Positions 31,692-45,000 of a stretch of DNA of 64,000 bases are shown here, in pieces. The DNA is from Butyriboletus loyo (taxonomy: Eukaryota > Basidiomycota > Agaricomycetes > Boletales > Boletaceae): contig JBBPSI010000008.1 of NCBI GenBank assembly GCA_038093515.1, positions 62,001 to 126,000 on the forward strand, in the 5' to 3' direction. The position numbers and the translations under genes were made by a program. The first letter of the stretch is position 1. Every line of letters starts with the position of its first letter. The notes under the pieces are model-generated. The model was given only the letters and a program-made list of their open reading frames with translations. It searched no databases and was not told the origin of the DNA.

Positions 31692-34320
31692 ATGGCTAGA
31701 ACGCAAAGTGACACGCCGCCTGTCGAAAAGGCACAACCGGGCGCATCGTGGAAAGACAAGGAAGAGCATGTCTTACCAAAGAACCGGTTGGGAATCGTAT
31801 TCTTTGGCTTGATGTGCACCACTTTTTTGGCAGCACTTGACCAGGTGGGTCCGAAATCTCGGTCTCGCCAGTCGCTTTCTGAACCGCCTCGTCATCGTAG
31901 ACGATCGTCGCGACTGCACTCCCGACGATCGTTGCCAGGCTCGGAGGTGGAAGTAGTTATAGCTGGGTCGGGAGGTAACGTCGTGTTCTGCTCATGACTC
32001 TGCAAGAGGTTTGTTCAACGCAGGGATTTGTTCAGCGCATACATGCTCGCTGCTGGTGCTTTTGGCCCCATGTACGGGAAACTGTCAAACATGTTCGGCA
32101 AGTCTACGTCATGATGACCCCGTGGCCGAGCCCGCTGACACATGTTTCAGGGCGGAAGCCCATCCTTTACTCATCTATACTCATCTTTTTGGTATGTGCC
32201 CCAGAATCACATGTCCTTTGGATGCTTATCTGTCCGCTTTAAGTTCGGCTCCGCCATGTGTGGAGCGGCACAGAGCATGATTTGGTTGATCGTGTCCAGA
32301 GCTATCCAGGGTATCGGAGGTGGTGGAATCATACAGCTCGTGGTCATTACCATCTCGGACATTGTGCCGTTGAAAGAGTGCGTGATGAAATCTTGACGGC
32401 CGCTATCTCACTCACGGTCATGTAGTCGAGGTCGGTACGGTGGGTTGATAGGTGCTACGTATGGCATTGCAAGGCAAGACATCTCTCCATCCTAGAGTTG
32501 CACGTTCCCTTACGAATCTCTTTTGACAGCGTCGTAGGACCATTGCTCGGGGGTGTGCGTTTCGTGCGTTTTGTTTGTCCTGCTGCTCGCTCACCCGGCT
32601 TAAAGGTATTTGCCGACCACATCTCTTGGAGATGGTGTTTCTTCATTAACCTGTACGTTTCCATCGCTTGTGCGGATTTCCACACCGACCACCGTCCCCA
32701 GGCCCACCGGCGGTGTCGCGGCGATTATTCTATTCATCTTCCTGAACCTCAATCCCCATCAAAAACGGCCGATTCGGGATCAACTTGCCGAACTCGATTT
32801 TATCGGACTCATTTGCTTCGTCTGCGGCGTCGTCTGTTTGCTCATTGGCTTCGATTATAGTCAGACAACATGTGAGTGTCGATGTTGTTGTCGCCGTGCG
32901 TTTGTGTTGCGAGGAACGCTAATGAACTGGCGTCTCAAGGGTCGGCCGCAGAGACGATTGCTCCGCTTGTTATTGGAATTGTTTTGTTCATTGTCGGTGG
33001 TATCAATGAAATGTTTACGAAGCGCTCCGCAATTGTCCCTCCACGTTTGTTCAAGGTGAGCTCTCAAGCTAGCTGATTGAAACCGCACATAACAAGATGT
33101 CAAAGACTCGCACTACTGGCATCATTCTCGTCACTGTTTTCCTTCATGCCATCGTCTTCTTTTCCGCTTCATAGTGAGTGGTGAAACTTCAAACATCACG
33201 AATTCCAGCTGAATCTGACACCCAGCTACTTGCCCCTGTATTACCAAGGTTGGTCATCCCTTTTTACCACACAGGCACCAGAACAAGTACTGAGATGCGT
33301 TAGTGCTCGGAGCATCGGCGACTGGTTCCGGAATCAAGTATGCATCATGCTCTTTTCTGCATCCCTGTCGACTCACGTTATATACATAGGATGCTCACCT
33401 TCTCACTCGGGACTGCCCTCGTATCTATTATTTCTGGATTGGCCATGTCGAAGACAGGAAAGTATCGTCCGATTATATGGGTGGCGTACGCCGTGATGAC
33501 CCTCGGCATGGGTCTCATGATCATGCTGGACTATACATCAAGCCTGTATGTATTTCCCATTCCCAATTCCTGTCGCCATGCTCATCCGATTTATAGCGCC
33601 AGGCAGGAGATTTTGCCTCTGATCGCAGCCCTGGGAACGGGATGCCTGTTCCAAGTACCGCTTATCGCCCTTCAAGCGGCGATGCCCCTCAAGGACATGG
33701 CTACCGCCTCGAGCGGTTTCATGTTCATCCGGTAAGCTCGTTATTACATCATGTGTCTGACCCGTAGCGAAAGAATCGATATTTTCAGAACCGTTGGAGG
33801 TGCCGTCGGGATTGCTATCGGCGAGGCGATCATTGCAAGCGTCCTTCCTGAGAAACTCGGGGAGATTCCCAACTTCGCTAGCCTCGGTATGGGTACTACG
33901 GCTGCTGAACTCAACGATAGCGTGGGCAGAGTCCATTTGATTCCTGTGAGAGGCAATGCTTTGTTCTCTAGATGAGTTGATGCTAACTTTCGAGAATGAA
34001 ATCAGGACATCACCCTTCGTAATGCCGTATTGCATGCGTGGTCAGAAGCGATCGGCACGATATGGATCATGTCGACGCCCATATGTGGCCTTGCACTGAT
34101 TTTGACGTTTTTCTTGCGCGAGTATTCGCTGGAACGCAAGACCGTGCAGGGCGTCGATGCCAAGAGTTCCGGAGACCTTGAGAAAGGCACGGCAGAATCT
34201 CGGAATGACGAAGATCTGCAAGCATCGAAGCCATTGGACGACGACCCTGATATGACCCCAACTAACACCGTTGCTCACCCCGAGGAGCCAGATGCGGACG
34301 AGAAGAAAGTTGAGACATAA
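31692..34320 (+). CDS. Major facilitator transporter, DHA2-type 14-TM exporter (copy 1)
   Basis: A 585-residue membrane transporter, most like drug:proton antiporters of the DHA2 (14-spanner) family, which export toxins, drugs or secondary metabolites across the plasma membrane; the substrate is unknown. Seventeen exons: 31692-31844, 31901-31974, 32036-32097, 32151-32191, 32244-32377, 32426-32473, 32530-32554, 32606-32652, 32702-32871, 32940-33055, 33106-33173, 33226-33248, 33304-33337, 33390-33545, 33597-33731, 33789-33945, 34006-34320. Family signatures include LDQTIVATALPTI in the first helices, YGKLSNMFGRKP (loop 2-3), RAIQGIGGGGI (helix 4) and SWRWCFFINLPTGG. The C-terminal tail is hydrophilic and acidic. 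Two introns have GC donors (32098 GCAAGT, 32474 GCAAGA). The start aligned with copy 2 is TTG here (31659), so I use the next ATG in frame. Confidence 0.9.
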
Positions 34321-35350
34321 CGTCGCAAACACGCATGATCATGTCACGGACATTAGATTCCCAAGCACCGCATCGATATCCATTAATTTGCATGACAAGG
34401 GTGGCTTCAATATGGACTTTGACAAGACGTACAATACCATACCCTCGGTGTAGAGCAACACGTCTGTTTTTGAGTTAACAATAGGTTATCGAGTTGTTTA
34501 AGTATCTGTCTGCGGGTACCGGTTTGGACTGGCAGGGCAAGTGAAGTGAGAAACTGAGGTTTGGAGGTCGAGTTGCGACGAAGAGTCGACCGTCGACAAG
34601 GAAAACGACACGCTCCCTGTGGCGTCACGTTACTTGCACTTCAACTGCGCACCGCGATAGTAAACAAGTCAGAGCGAGGGTACTACTAGATGTGTTGATG
34701 GGAACACTTTTTTGAGGTTACAAGACAACTCACTTTTGCATTGATGGGACGCGGCTATTCCGGAACGGCAATGACCCGATAGTAATCTTGACGCCAGTCA
34801 TGCGTCACTCCTAATTGAACGCCATCCACATCATCCCACAACGGGACCGGTGAGTACTACCTGCTCCATGTCTCCTACGCTTGACGCTGATTGCTGCAGT
34901 ATCCGTCGTATCTTTCCTCCAGTCGGACAACCTGACCGGAACGAACCCCGAAGGGATGAGCTCTCCAACTTGCGACTCGGCGTTAAGGGAAGTTGACAAG
35001 CTTGCACGCTCCCACAAGCGTGCGCGGTTGCTCTCAGACTCGATAAAACTTTGTTAGACGTCGCGCCCATGTGGGCCTGGGACGCACTCTCACGGCACTA
35101 TAGTGTCTATGTCGCTCCGCGGAGGTTTGGTGTATATTGGGAGAGCCACATCGCGCGGTTAGTGCGTGTGCCACCAGGGTTTTATCACAACTGCGAAAGA
35201 GCAAGTTTCTAAGCAGCACCGGTCGTTGACCACCGTTCGTAGGTTCTGTTTGGATTGGACCGTTGGAACGCGACCATAGCGACCCTAGCTCAGTGTCGCC
35301 GAGTCAGCGCCCCTGAATTCTCCACTCTCCATAAATCATCGTTCGAGACA
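34321..35350. other. Spacer between the tandem transporters
   Basis: One kilobase with no supportable gene. It should contain the terminator of copy 1 and the promoter of copy 2; I see no clear TATA box. Confidence 0.5.
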
Positions 35351-37909
35351 ATGGTCGAAACCACGACATCCAATTCCTCGCACCAAGAAGAGCATGCAAC
35401 AACGCGCAAGGAGCCAGGTACCTCCTGGAGGCAGGATGAGGTGCACGTTCTACCCGAGAACAGGCTAGGTATTGTCAGCTTCGCTTTGGTATGTACGATG
35501 TTCCTTGGAGCGTTGGATCAGGTGAGTCAGGACTTCGTTGCCAATGTTATGGGGTTGGTCTGACGGAGAGATGGCAAGACGATCGTCTCAATTGCGCTCC
35601 CCACCATCGTAGCGCACCTTCATGGAGGCAGCAACTACAGTTGGGTTGGAAGGTATGCCCGATTCTTTCATCATCGCACCGTTGGTTGAACACGCGTTGC
35701 GCTAGTGCATACATGCTTGCAGCTGGCGCGTTTGGTCCCTTCTATGGAAAACTATCTAATATGTTTGGTGGGCGGGTTCTTTATTGATGCAGACGATGTT
35801 TCTTACCTGTGCATTAGGGCGAAAACCACTCCTCTACTCGTGTATTTTCGTTTTCTTGGTCTGTTTCCCCGGTCGGACCGCGCATTGCTTTACTTATTGT
35901 TGTCATGTCAGCTCGGATCGACGCTTTGTGGGGCGGCGCAAAATATGACTTGGTTGATCGTCTGCAGAGCATTCCAGGGGATCGGTGGTGGTGGTATCAT
36001 GCAACTTTCGGTGATCACCATCTCGGACATCGTTCCGTTGAAAGAGTGCGTACAAAAGGATTCGAAAGATCCACTTCCTGATTCGACCGACGATCTTGTA
36101 GTCGAGGACGTTATGGTGGCCTCCTTGGCGCTACGTATGGTGTTGCGAGGTAGCCTACTCATGACATTCGAGTCTCAGGTCCCGCTAACTCTGTTCTGAA
36201 TAGTGTGGCTGGACCACTCCTTGGCGGCGTAAGGCTATATTATTCGAAACGTCCACCATGAGGGCTAAATTTGCCAAGGCTCTATCGCAACATGCTTCGT
36301 GGAGATGGTGTTTCTTCATTAACCTGTACGTGCTTGTTTCAGCGACAAGGCCCAAATCAGCACTTCTGATCACAAAACGCTCCAGGCCTGTTGGTGGTAT
36401 TGCAGCGACGCTGCTGTTCGTCTTCCTCAACGTTCATCCACCTCAGAAACGCCCACTTTCTGACCAATTCGCCGAACTTGATTTTATTGGACTTTTCAGT
36501 CTCGTTTCAGGAGTCATTTGCCTCCTCATAGGACTCAACTTTGGCCAAAACAACTGTCAGTCTCTTGTGTTGTTATGTATACTGTGTTGACCGATCGAAT
36601 CCTTGACTTTTGGAAGGGTCAGAACCCCGGACAGTCGGCCCGCTCGTCGTGGGAGTGGCTTTGCTTGTCCTCGGCGGGGTCAACGAAGCGTTCACGAAAC
36701 GTGCAGCTATCCTTCCTCCTCGTTTGTTCAAGGTGAATTCTAAGCTCGAGCTTTGCACGTTGTTCTGAAAGTGTTTGTTTACAAAGACACGAACTACTGG
36801 ATGTCTTCTGGCAACTGCGTTTCTCCACAATTGCGTTTTTATTGCAACAATGTTGTGAGCATGGACAACACGACCCGAGTCTCAGTGGCATTGCGCTAAT
36901 TTTCGAATTTTAGTTATCTTCCCTTGTATTACCAAGGTTTTACTTTCTGGTTTCGTCGTGTGCGAACGTTTGATTGACACTCCTCCAGTACTTGGTTCTT
37001 CGTCTACCGGTGCAGGAATCAAGTACTCATTTTCCTTGTGCTCGCATTTCTGGCCTGCTCACAATTTGTATTCAGAATGCTTCCGTACATCCTCGTGTCT
37101 TCTTCGTTCTCCATAATCTCTGGATTTGTTGTCTCAAAGATGGGAAGAAATCTCCCAGGGATCTGGTTTGGGAGTACGTTGTTAACTGTAGGAACAGGCC
37201 TCCTCATCATGCTGGACTACACCTCAAGCATGTACGTTTTTTCATGTTTCCTCTCGAATTGCTTTAGGATGCTCAATGATTCGAAGTGCCGAACAAGAGA
37301 TTTTTCCTTTGATCGCAGCCATTGGAGCAGGTTTTTTATTCCAGATCCCGATAGTGGCCCTCCAGGCAGCGATGCCTACGAAGGATATGGCTACTACGAC
37401 GAGCGGCTTCATATTCCTTCGGTAAGCAATAATTTCTGTCCGCTCAGTTCACAGCAATGATCGAGGGTTTCAGCGTGCTGGGTGGCGCCGTAGGACTTTC
37501 TGTTGGTGAGGCTATTCTCGCCAGCGTGCTTCCCCGGAAACTCGCAGCCATCCCGAACGTCGCTAGTCTCGGGCTTGGTGATAATATCACAGCGCTCAAT
37601 GAGAGCATCTACCAAGTCCACTTAATTCCTGTGCGTCGCTGAGTGTTCATTCAAGTATTGTTGTCGCATGATACTGAACCCAACAAGGATGTCATCCTTC
37701 GCAATGCGGTACTGCACGCATGGGCGCGTTCGATTGCAGTGATATGGATGGTCACGACCGTGTTGGCTGGGGTTGGTCTCATTTTAACACTGCTCTTGCG
37801 GGAGTACTCGGTGAACCGCGATACGGTGTACAGCGGGGACGTTGGGAACGCGGGGGATAGCGAGCAAATCACGGTGACGATGAAGGGACTGGGGGAGGTC
37901 GAGAAATAA
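35351..37909 (+). CDS. Major facilitator transporter, DHA2-type 14-TM exporter (copy 2)
   Basis: A 560-residue paralog of the preceding gene, same strand. Exons are 35351-35521, 35579-35652, 35706-35767, 35818-35858, 35912-36045, 36102-36149, 36204-36228, 36279-36325, 36386-36555, 36617-36732, 36787-36854, 36914-36936, 36989-37022, 37076-37231, 37287-37421, 37474-37630, 37688-37909. The fifteen internal exons have exactly the same lengths and phases as in copy 1; only the first and last differ, so the pair arose by tandem duplication. Signatures include LDQTIVSIALPTI, YGKLSNMFGRKP, RAFQGIGGGGI and SWRWCFFINLPVGG. All introns have GT donors, including those matching the two GC introns of copy 1. 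The C-terminal tail is shorter. Confidence 0.9.
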
Positions 37910-38361
37910 ACCCCGGATAGATTTGTTATGGTATATGCCCTCTAGGCACTTTCCTTGTAACTTACAGGTCGTATTTAAAGGATGCATTGATAATCTGGCA
38001 GCACGAACGGTTACAAGAGGGACGTTGAGCTTATGCCTGTGGGGAATTAGAGGGCCCGGAAAGAAATGAAGGGGCGCGATGGGCGCGCAGCAATGATCCC
38101 ATTGCTTAATTATGGCTTTCTGCCCTTGCCCACCAGATGCTGGTAGCAAGACCAAGCGAGTGTGTTGAGCAGACCAGGCGTAGCAGAGCGAGCCTCGTAT
38201 TCCTGTTTAGGAATGACATTCACATGGAGTACGCAAGCTGAGGGGGTTGTTGGGTCAATTTACCACACCAACATCGACGTTTATAGCTCACCCAGTCCCC
38301 GACGGCGTCACAAATCTCTGGCTAGCTACGTTCGCATTGACGAGCGGGTGAGATTAAGGAG
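37910..38361. other. Spacer before the choline-transporter-like gene
   Basis: 450 bp with no gene seen. Confidence 0.5.
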
Positions 38362-41074
38362 ATGGCAAAATCGTTTGCGCAGTATGCCTCGCAGTTCTTG
38401 TTGCAGCAGCAGAATCCAGAGTCAAGTCTGTCTTCCTCACAGCCTCTCTTCTTTTCATTCACAACCGACGAGGGATCTCGTGCAGGCGACGACCACAACA
38501 GTGAGCTCGACGACCTTGACGATCCCCATCTACATGCAAGTCGTATGAGCAGGATGTCTAGCAAAAGAGGTTATAGGAGCCAACACTATGGAGTAGAGGA
38601 GGATCCGTATCTCCGCCTGGACGAGGAAGATATGCCACCAGGGGCCTCTAGTCATGCTTCCCAGTCGATACCATTGATGACGTCCGACTATGGTCAGGCT
38701 GAATCACAAGACTTTCCAAAGGGCTGGCTCGCTCACCAGGTATCACCCCCTCGGCGTCTTCGCCCCTCCTCACCTTCCCTTTCAAGATCATCCCTCGACT
38801 CTCCGGGGCACTTAGTGGGTCCATCATACCCCATACAAACTACCCTGCATTCCCAGTCGCCTCCTCCCCCTCCGCCTTGTGCTCGGGAACCCGTATCCTT
38901 ATCTCTTACAGAATCATTACTACCGAGAGACGGTACCTCTCGCCCGATTGACGTATTCTCGCTACCGGACCCTCGTCATATATCGCGCGCCCGTCGGAAG
39001 TTCAATGATTCGCATTGGACTATTCTATGGTGCACTGGTGTCACACTATGTTTCTTCTTCTCCATCTTGCTCATCTTCATCGCTGATTGGCCCGAAAAAA
39101 TATTGGGTCCTTTGCCATACCGCACGCTACTGCACACAGTACCATTACTCATCATCCTGACGTTCGTCAGCGCCGCCGTTGCGTATGCACACATCTTCCT
39201 CTTGCGGATATTCGTCAAACCCGTCATGGTCGTCACCTCAGTATTTATACCAGTCACGCTCTTCATCTCTGCAATATGGGCCTTTGTTGGCAGTTTTATG
39301 TGGGACGGTGATCAGGAGCCAACGTGGGGCGAGACCGTTGGGTGAGTCACGTCCGACACCTCATCCTCCGGAAATGACAACTAATTTGAAACATAGATTA
39401 CGCCTGTTTTCTATCATCCCCCTCGTCTTGTCGATACTTACTGCTCGGCGTCTAATCGACCTTCCTCGCAAAATCCATTCCACATCGTCCATCCTTGACC
39501 TCACGTCGCAACTTTTGATGTCCAATCCTCTTCTCCTGGCACTTTCTCCCACCATCCTTCTCATAATATTAATCGCCTCGATCCCCTTCGTCACACTCGT
39601 TTTCCGTCTCCTGTTGATGGGCCACTTTGAAAAAGTGCAGGGTCGGTATGAATGGTATATCCAGGAATGGGCAGATTGGGCAATTGTTGGCGCCATTGGG
39701 ATGTGGCTCTGGAGTTGGGGTGTTGCAAGAGGTATCTTACGCACTACTTGTGCGGGGGTCATTGGTGCATGGTATTATGCAGAGTCAGTGCCTTTTTGTC
39801 ACTCTCCCTCCGCTGCCTCACTCGTCTCATTTTTCAGCCCAAATCGACCACCACCGCTTCCAACGGATACGCATGTTATCCACGCTGCTATTCTTCGTTC
39901 CACTTATCCATCTCTGGGATCGATCGCCTTGAGTGCACTCATCATGGCTGCCATTCGTATGCTCACATTTCTGACCATCGTATTGCGTCTCCTGCCTTCA
40001 TACTTCCCGCTCATTCTTCGGCCCTGGCTTCAACCACTCACGATTGGTGCTGGTATGGCAGTAGGGTACTTGGAGAGCGTGACAACGTCATTTAGCAAGT
40101 ATGCTCTCGTGTATACTGGCCTCACCGGTGATCCATTCCTACCGAGCGCAAGGCGAGCACGTGCTCTCACAGCAGCCGTAGAGACTGCAGAAGCAGGGCG
40201 CTTCAGGCGGAAGTTTAAGTCTGAGCGTACGACGATCCATCTTGTCTAGCTTTGCAATCCTCGGGATCTGATTTTTTTTCTTCTAGCTCAACTCACGATG
40301 CTCACGTATACTCCCTTGACGCTTACGTTTCCGTTTGCGTTGTTGACGTATCTGTTCGTTGCTCATACTTTGAGCGCTCCGGACTCTGCTCTGGGGGCTG
40401 CTATGTTGGCTGGCGGCGTGACAGCGCTTGTTGGTTTATTCTGTGTTGGTCTTGTAGAGGACACGTAAGCCTTCCCTGTTGTCTCTCCGACATGTTGACG
40501 ACCATGCGCCAGCGCGGATGTCTTGTACCTCTGCTATTGCATTGACAAGGATGAGGGCAAGAACCGGAGGGAAGAAGTCTTTGCGGCAGTAAGATATCCT
40601 CGCTTCTTCTCTGCATGATTCGTTCTGACGAGCTTGCTATAGTTTGAGTACGACCTTCAACCCAAACCCCAGACCACTGCAACACCATCCCGACCTCAGC
40701 CTGCTGCAGAAATCCTGCCGCGATACAACACTCCAGCCAAGACCCAGCCTTTGCCTATGTCCCCTCTTCCCCAAGCCATACTTCTTCCGCAGTCTCCGCA
40801 ACACGACGCTTCTCCACGGACACGTGGCATTCAACTCGTTGCTCCTCCAGAGCCAATACAACCACTTCCACCGGCGGCACCGGATACAGATATCGATCCG
40901 TTCGAACATGAGCCGTATGTGCTGGATGAACATCAGCAACCGGAGCTGCTCCCAGCGACGCCCTATAGCCTCTCCCCTGAGATCGAGCCTTTAGCTCATG
41001 CCTATCATGAAGAAGATGACGATGGAGACGCAAACGAAGAGTCACAATTGTTCCCTGGGTCTGGGTTATTCTGA
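38362..41074 (+). CDS. Choline-transporter-like (CTL/Pns1) membrane protein
   Basis: An 813-residue multi-span protein of the CTL/Pns1 family (Choline_transpo domain), found at the plasma membrane; yeast Pns1 has no proven choline transport. Exons: 38362-39341, 39397-39783, 39838-40226, 40287-40464, 40513-40588, 40643-41074. The first ~210 residues are cytosolic and disordered (Ser, Pro and acidic). Transmembrane helices start near residue 225 and continue to about 640. The family hallmark is the C-terminal LLTYLFVAHTL...ALVGLF...VLYLCYCIDKDEG stretch, followed by a long proline-rich tail ending in acidic residues. The donor at 40227 (GTACGA) is the only choice that keeps the frame. All junctions keep one reading frame. 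Confidence 0.87.
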
Positions 41075-41320
41075 GCATGACGGAACTGTGGCGTCTTGAC
41101 GAGTCTGAGGCGTTGGACAGTCGAGTTGTGATCCATTCAGACTAGGTATAGATCATTGGGCGACCGTGCTAGACTGTATAAATGTAGTTCAGCCGACCTT
41201 TTTTCTTCTTGAATTTACTGCATATTCTGTTGTTTTCCCTGGTGGTAAATTTGGTTACACACTCGTCACGTGTCACACGTTCACTCTACGGAAACGCGTC
41301 CAATTAAGCTTGCATTTGAC

Positions 41321-41827
41321 ATGTCTTTGCTTGCACTTTCTCGAAAGACAGCCTGGGGAACGTTTTCTCCTCACTTGGTACGCGGGTACGCTTCGGCGTC
41401 GAACAGTACGCCTAGTTCGACCCAACCCCCCAAAGTCGCGTCCTCCGAACCTACTAAAAGTACGTCTCCCAAAAACGTCTTGAAACTTTCATGAAAGTGA
41501 TGATGACGACGACGATGCTCACCATTCAAAATCTCCCCCTCCACGCACACACGCACACGCACACGCACACACACCACAGACGTACAAAAAGACGTCGCAT
41601 CCGTATCGTCATGTCCGGCTGGCACTGTACTGACCGGACTCGGCTACTTGAAAGGCGAACCGCCCGTCCTCGCGAAGCCGGACGAGGAATACCCTGCCTG
41701 GCTTTGGGATCTCATGAACCCCAGGGTGTTCGCGGACGATGGGCCGGGTGGGAAGGCGGAGAAACGGCGGTTGAGACTGCTGCATCGTCAGGCGTTGAAG
41801 GATACCAATATGTTCAAGGCAAAGTGA
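41321..41827 (+). CDS. MRPL37: Mitochondrial ribosomal protein mL54 (yeast Mrpl37 family)
   Basis: A 128-residue protein in two exons, 41321-41459 and 41580-41827. The N-terminus (MSLLALSRKTAWGTF...LVRGYAS) is a typical mitochondrial presequence: basic, hydroxylated, no acids. The conserved core is CPAGTVL-GLGYLKGEPPV, then DEEYPAWLWDLM, the signature of the large-subunit protein mL54 (Ribosomal_L37). It ends in a basic segment, KAEKRRLRLLHRQAL. Length fits the family. The 120 nt intron contains a (CA)n tract directly before the acceptor in place of a usual pyrimidine tract. It is convergent with the TFIIIC gene, about 200 bp away. Confidence 0.92.
41543..41576. repeat. (CA)n microsatellite at an intron 3' end
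   Basis: An ACACGC/CACACA run ending at the acceptor of the mL54 intron. Length changes here could alter splicing of that gene. Confidence 0.7.
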
Positions 41828-42031
41828 TACCGTCGTCCCCCTTCTTTTTTTTTTTGTGAGTGTCGACGGTGGAGTGATGGAAACGCTTGTGGTCGTAACA
41901 CGCTGACGACGCAACGCGGTTTTGGCGGGGACGTGTCGTGTCGTGTCGTGTAGCGTCGTCTGTCGTCATGCTAGCTAGATTTAAATGCGTTTGATCCAGT
42001 ACTACGATTCAGAACAGAACGTTTTGATTCA

Positions 42032-45000
42032 CTATGCTTCCTCGTCCGACTCGTCTGACGCCCCGTCGACCTCTTTTCTCATCTTTGGTACGCTCACGTA
42101 CGGCGTCTTGTCTTTGATCCATCTCCCCATCAACCAGTCCACTCTGCAAAGTCCAGATGCGGTTGCGGAGGCTAACAGTGGTGCACCTCCGAGGCCGTTG
42201 CCACTGTTCCATGCCACGCGGTGGACGCCAATTTCAGGTGGCCATACGCCTGTGCTGGTGCTGCCCCCATCGGCCTCTGTGTCTGCCTTCTTTTCCTGAG
42301 TCTTGCCTTTTACGTTGGTCGACCTTTCTTGCGTTTCCTGTGACCCAAGCTCAGTATTTGGTGACATACAAGACGCCTGTGTGGATTGACCTGCGGCAGA
42401 AAGTGTTCGAGCATGCGGAATTCTCCAGTCTTGCGACTATAATCAAGCTGATAGATCTTGTGGACGAGGAAAGGCTGAGAATGGATGCTATCGTCAACGT
42501 GTCCAGCGTTGGGACTGCAGGTTGCATTGGACGCACGACTGTTCCACCTCTCCGTGTGGACTTGAGCGTGTTGGTGGTCGTACACGAACCATCGGCCGAT
42601 CCTACAGCGAGTTGCGGATGGTAGTCCGACGTGCTCACGCTCTACGGGGTAATTTATCAATCGTATCGTGTGAGCGGCCAAGCACCAAAAACCGACCCAA
42701 ACAGGCCCATCCGGTTCCATTAGAATATGACCGCGTCCCAGCATGCTCGGCGAGACGGAATACGACTTGACGGTGTTGTCGTGATCGACCATGATCGGAC
42801 CCGTCGCGAACGCGGAATAAGCTGCGCTATGGATGACGTCTGTTTTCGAGTCGACGATTGAGTTTCTGGTCGCATGGACTATTTCAAGTGACACATGCCT
42901 CTTGTCCGATTGACGACGTTGCCGTGTGGCTCCCGGATGTCGGTGAGGCATTCTACGCCGTCGTATCCACCACTCGCAATGACTGTTGGATCCTCGGATG
43001 GATTGGGTATCCCGGATCCATCTGTGGGAGGTACGCGAATCCACGCGAGTGCACGAATGGCGGACTGGTGTACAGAGATGAAGTGTGTCGGAAAGACGTC
43101 TAGAGTGGTACCAATGGATCGTTTCGAGGACATGGAATACACAGGCCCGAGTGACTTACCGAGAGTGTCGCCGCCCTCCAATGCATGTTTGACGTTGTAG
43201 ACGGCGAGACAACCTTGAAATGCGTCACTCCCGCGTAATTAAGAAGCATTTTTTCAGTCAGATCTCACCATTCGTGAGGCCTACAGCGATGACTTCGCTG
43301 TTTGCCCAATCAAGGGACCAACACGATATTCCTTCATGTTCAATGCGCATGGCTGGCTTGGGCAACTTGACTGTGCAAGATAAGCACTTTTCTTACTGAT
43401 GGTGAAAAGAAAAGTGCCCACCAAAGACAGGATGAGCGGCGTCGTGTTCTGGAGGTCTCACATCTTCGGGATCTGGTACAACGTATATAGAGAGTGAGCC
43501 GTCCTCAAAAGTTCCGGCCAATATGCCAATTTTTCGAGGATTTCCCGGTCGTCTACCTTCCCACTTTAGTTGGGGTTTTCAGCTCCTTTTAACAGGTTGT
43601 AGGTAAAGACGGGGACGAACTTGGTCATGAGCGGGCAAAGGACACCACTTGATTTCTTGAGCTGGCCCGTTTTCCAGGCATAACACCATTTCACAACGGA
43701 CTTCGGCTGGATCATTCCGAGGACGGTCTTCGTCCATCGTATTCTCGTCTCGGGTTCTGGGTCTCAGGGTCCATATTTGGACGCAGGCAGGGGAGGGACG
43801 AGAAACATTGACACCGATACTTGGGGCATACGAGCGCGTTGGAAAGGGGGAAACGGCTAAATAATATCTGAACTGCCGAGCTGACTGCCACTAAGTGTGA
43901 GTCATAAAACAGTAAAAATAGGCACTCTTACCGGGGCGGTCTGCTTGATAAGTAGGGCACCAGTCTATCCCCCACACCGGGGAGCCCGCACTAAAGATAT
44001 ACCCCGTACCGTCCTCGAAATACTCGGCTTGAGGCGTCCTCATGTTATTACTATCAATGGGGTAAAGTGCATTCACGTACAGGTAGCGACACTGTCAAAC
44101 ATATTGAAGGCGACACGCGTTTGTCCATCATACGGGCCCACGTAGCAAACGACTTGGGGTGGTGGCTTGAATTGCCCGTCCTCAGTCATGATCGAATCTG
44201 TGGGCAAATACTTCAGAGCATCCCTGTGATTTCAATTCAAGAACAGCTTAACGGAGCTAGCCATTTGCCACACACTGGTTACTCAACACTTCCCAGCCGG
44301 GTCGTACGGATACGTTCTGATACACCCTGGGACGCCGAGAAGACTCTTTCTCGGAACTAGCACCTGAACCGATACTCTCTTTGTAACAGGATCTATCTTC
44401 CATTATTTGCCAGACAGGCCCGGCGCCGACATTGAAGCCCCACGATTTGCTAACCCTGTCAGTGAGTGAATGATCGGCGGTCATACTATTCGTCGGAACG
44501 ATATGAGGTTCCTTGAATAACGAAGGAGGTTCATCCAGTCGCTCAACCATCTCCTTCCTAAAGAACACTGGTATCGCCCGGTGTCGGTGGTGTGCGCTGC
44601 GATTTGGTAACGCATACATCTTCGTCATCCGAGGTGCCGCTAAAGGCGAGGTGGACACGGAGGGTGCACGAGTGCCCTGTTGCACCTTCGGAGGAAGCCT
44701 GCGTGACTGTTCTTTCCGTGTTTGCGAGGATGCGAACACGAGAGAGCTACCCAGCGATTTAATCGCACCGGTGGGGGTTCGAGGCTTGCGAGCTCGAGCA
44801 TCGGAAGACGTCGTCTTGTGACTCTGTTTCGGTGTTTCTTCCACCTCTGATTCTGGATCTTGGGCATCGCTCATATCGACGTCTTCGTCCTCGCCATCGG
44901 ATGGCACCCTCTCTGACCCCCCGGGGCTCCTGTCGGGTTCGATTTCACTTCTGCTCTCATCTTCTTCGTCTACTAGGTGGACCTTTGAAGGGCCTGCCGC

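Noticed and set aside
32024..32035. Earlier acceptor for exon 3 of transporter copy 1
   Set aside because: It keeps the frame but adds four residues absent from copy 2. The acceptor at 32035 gives exactly the exon length of the paralog.
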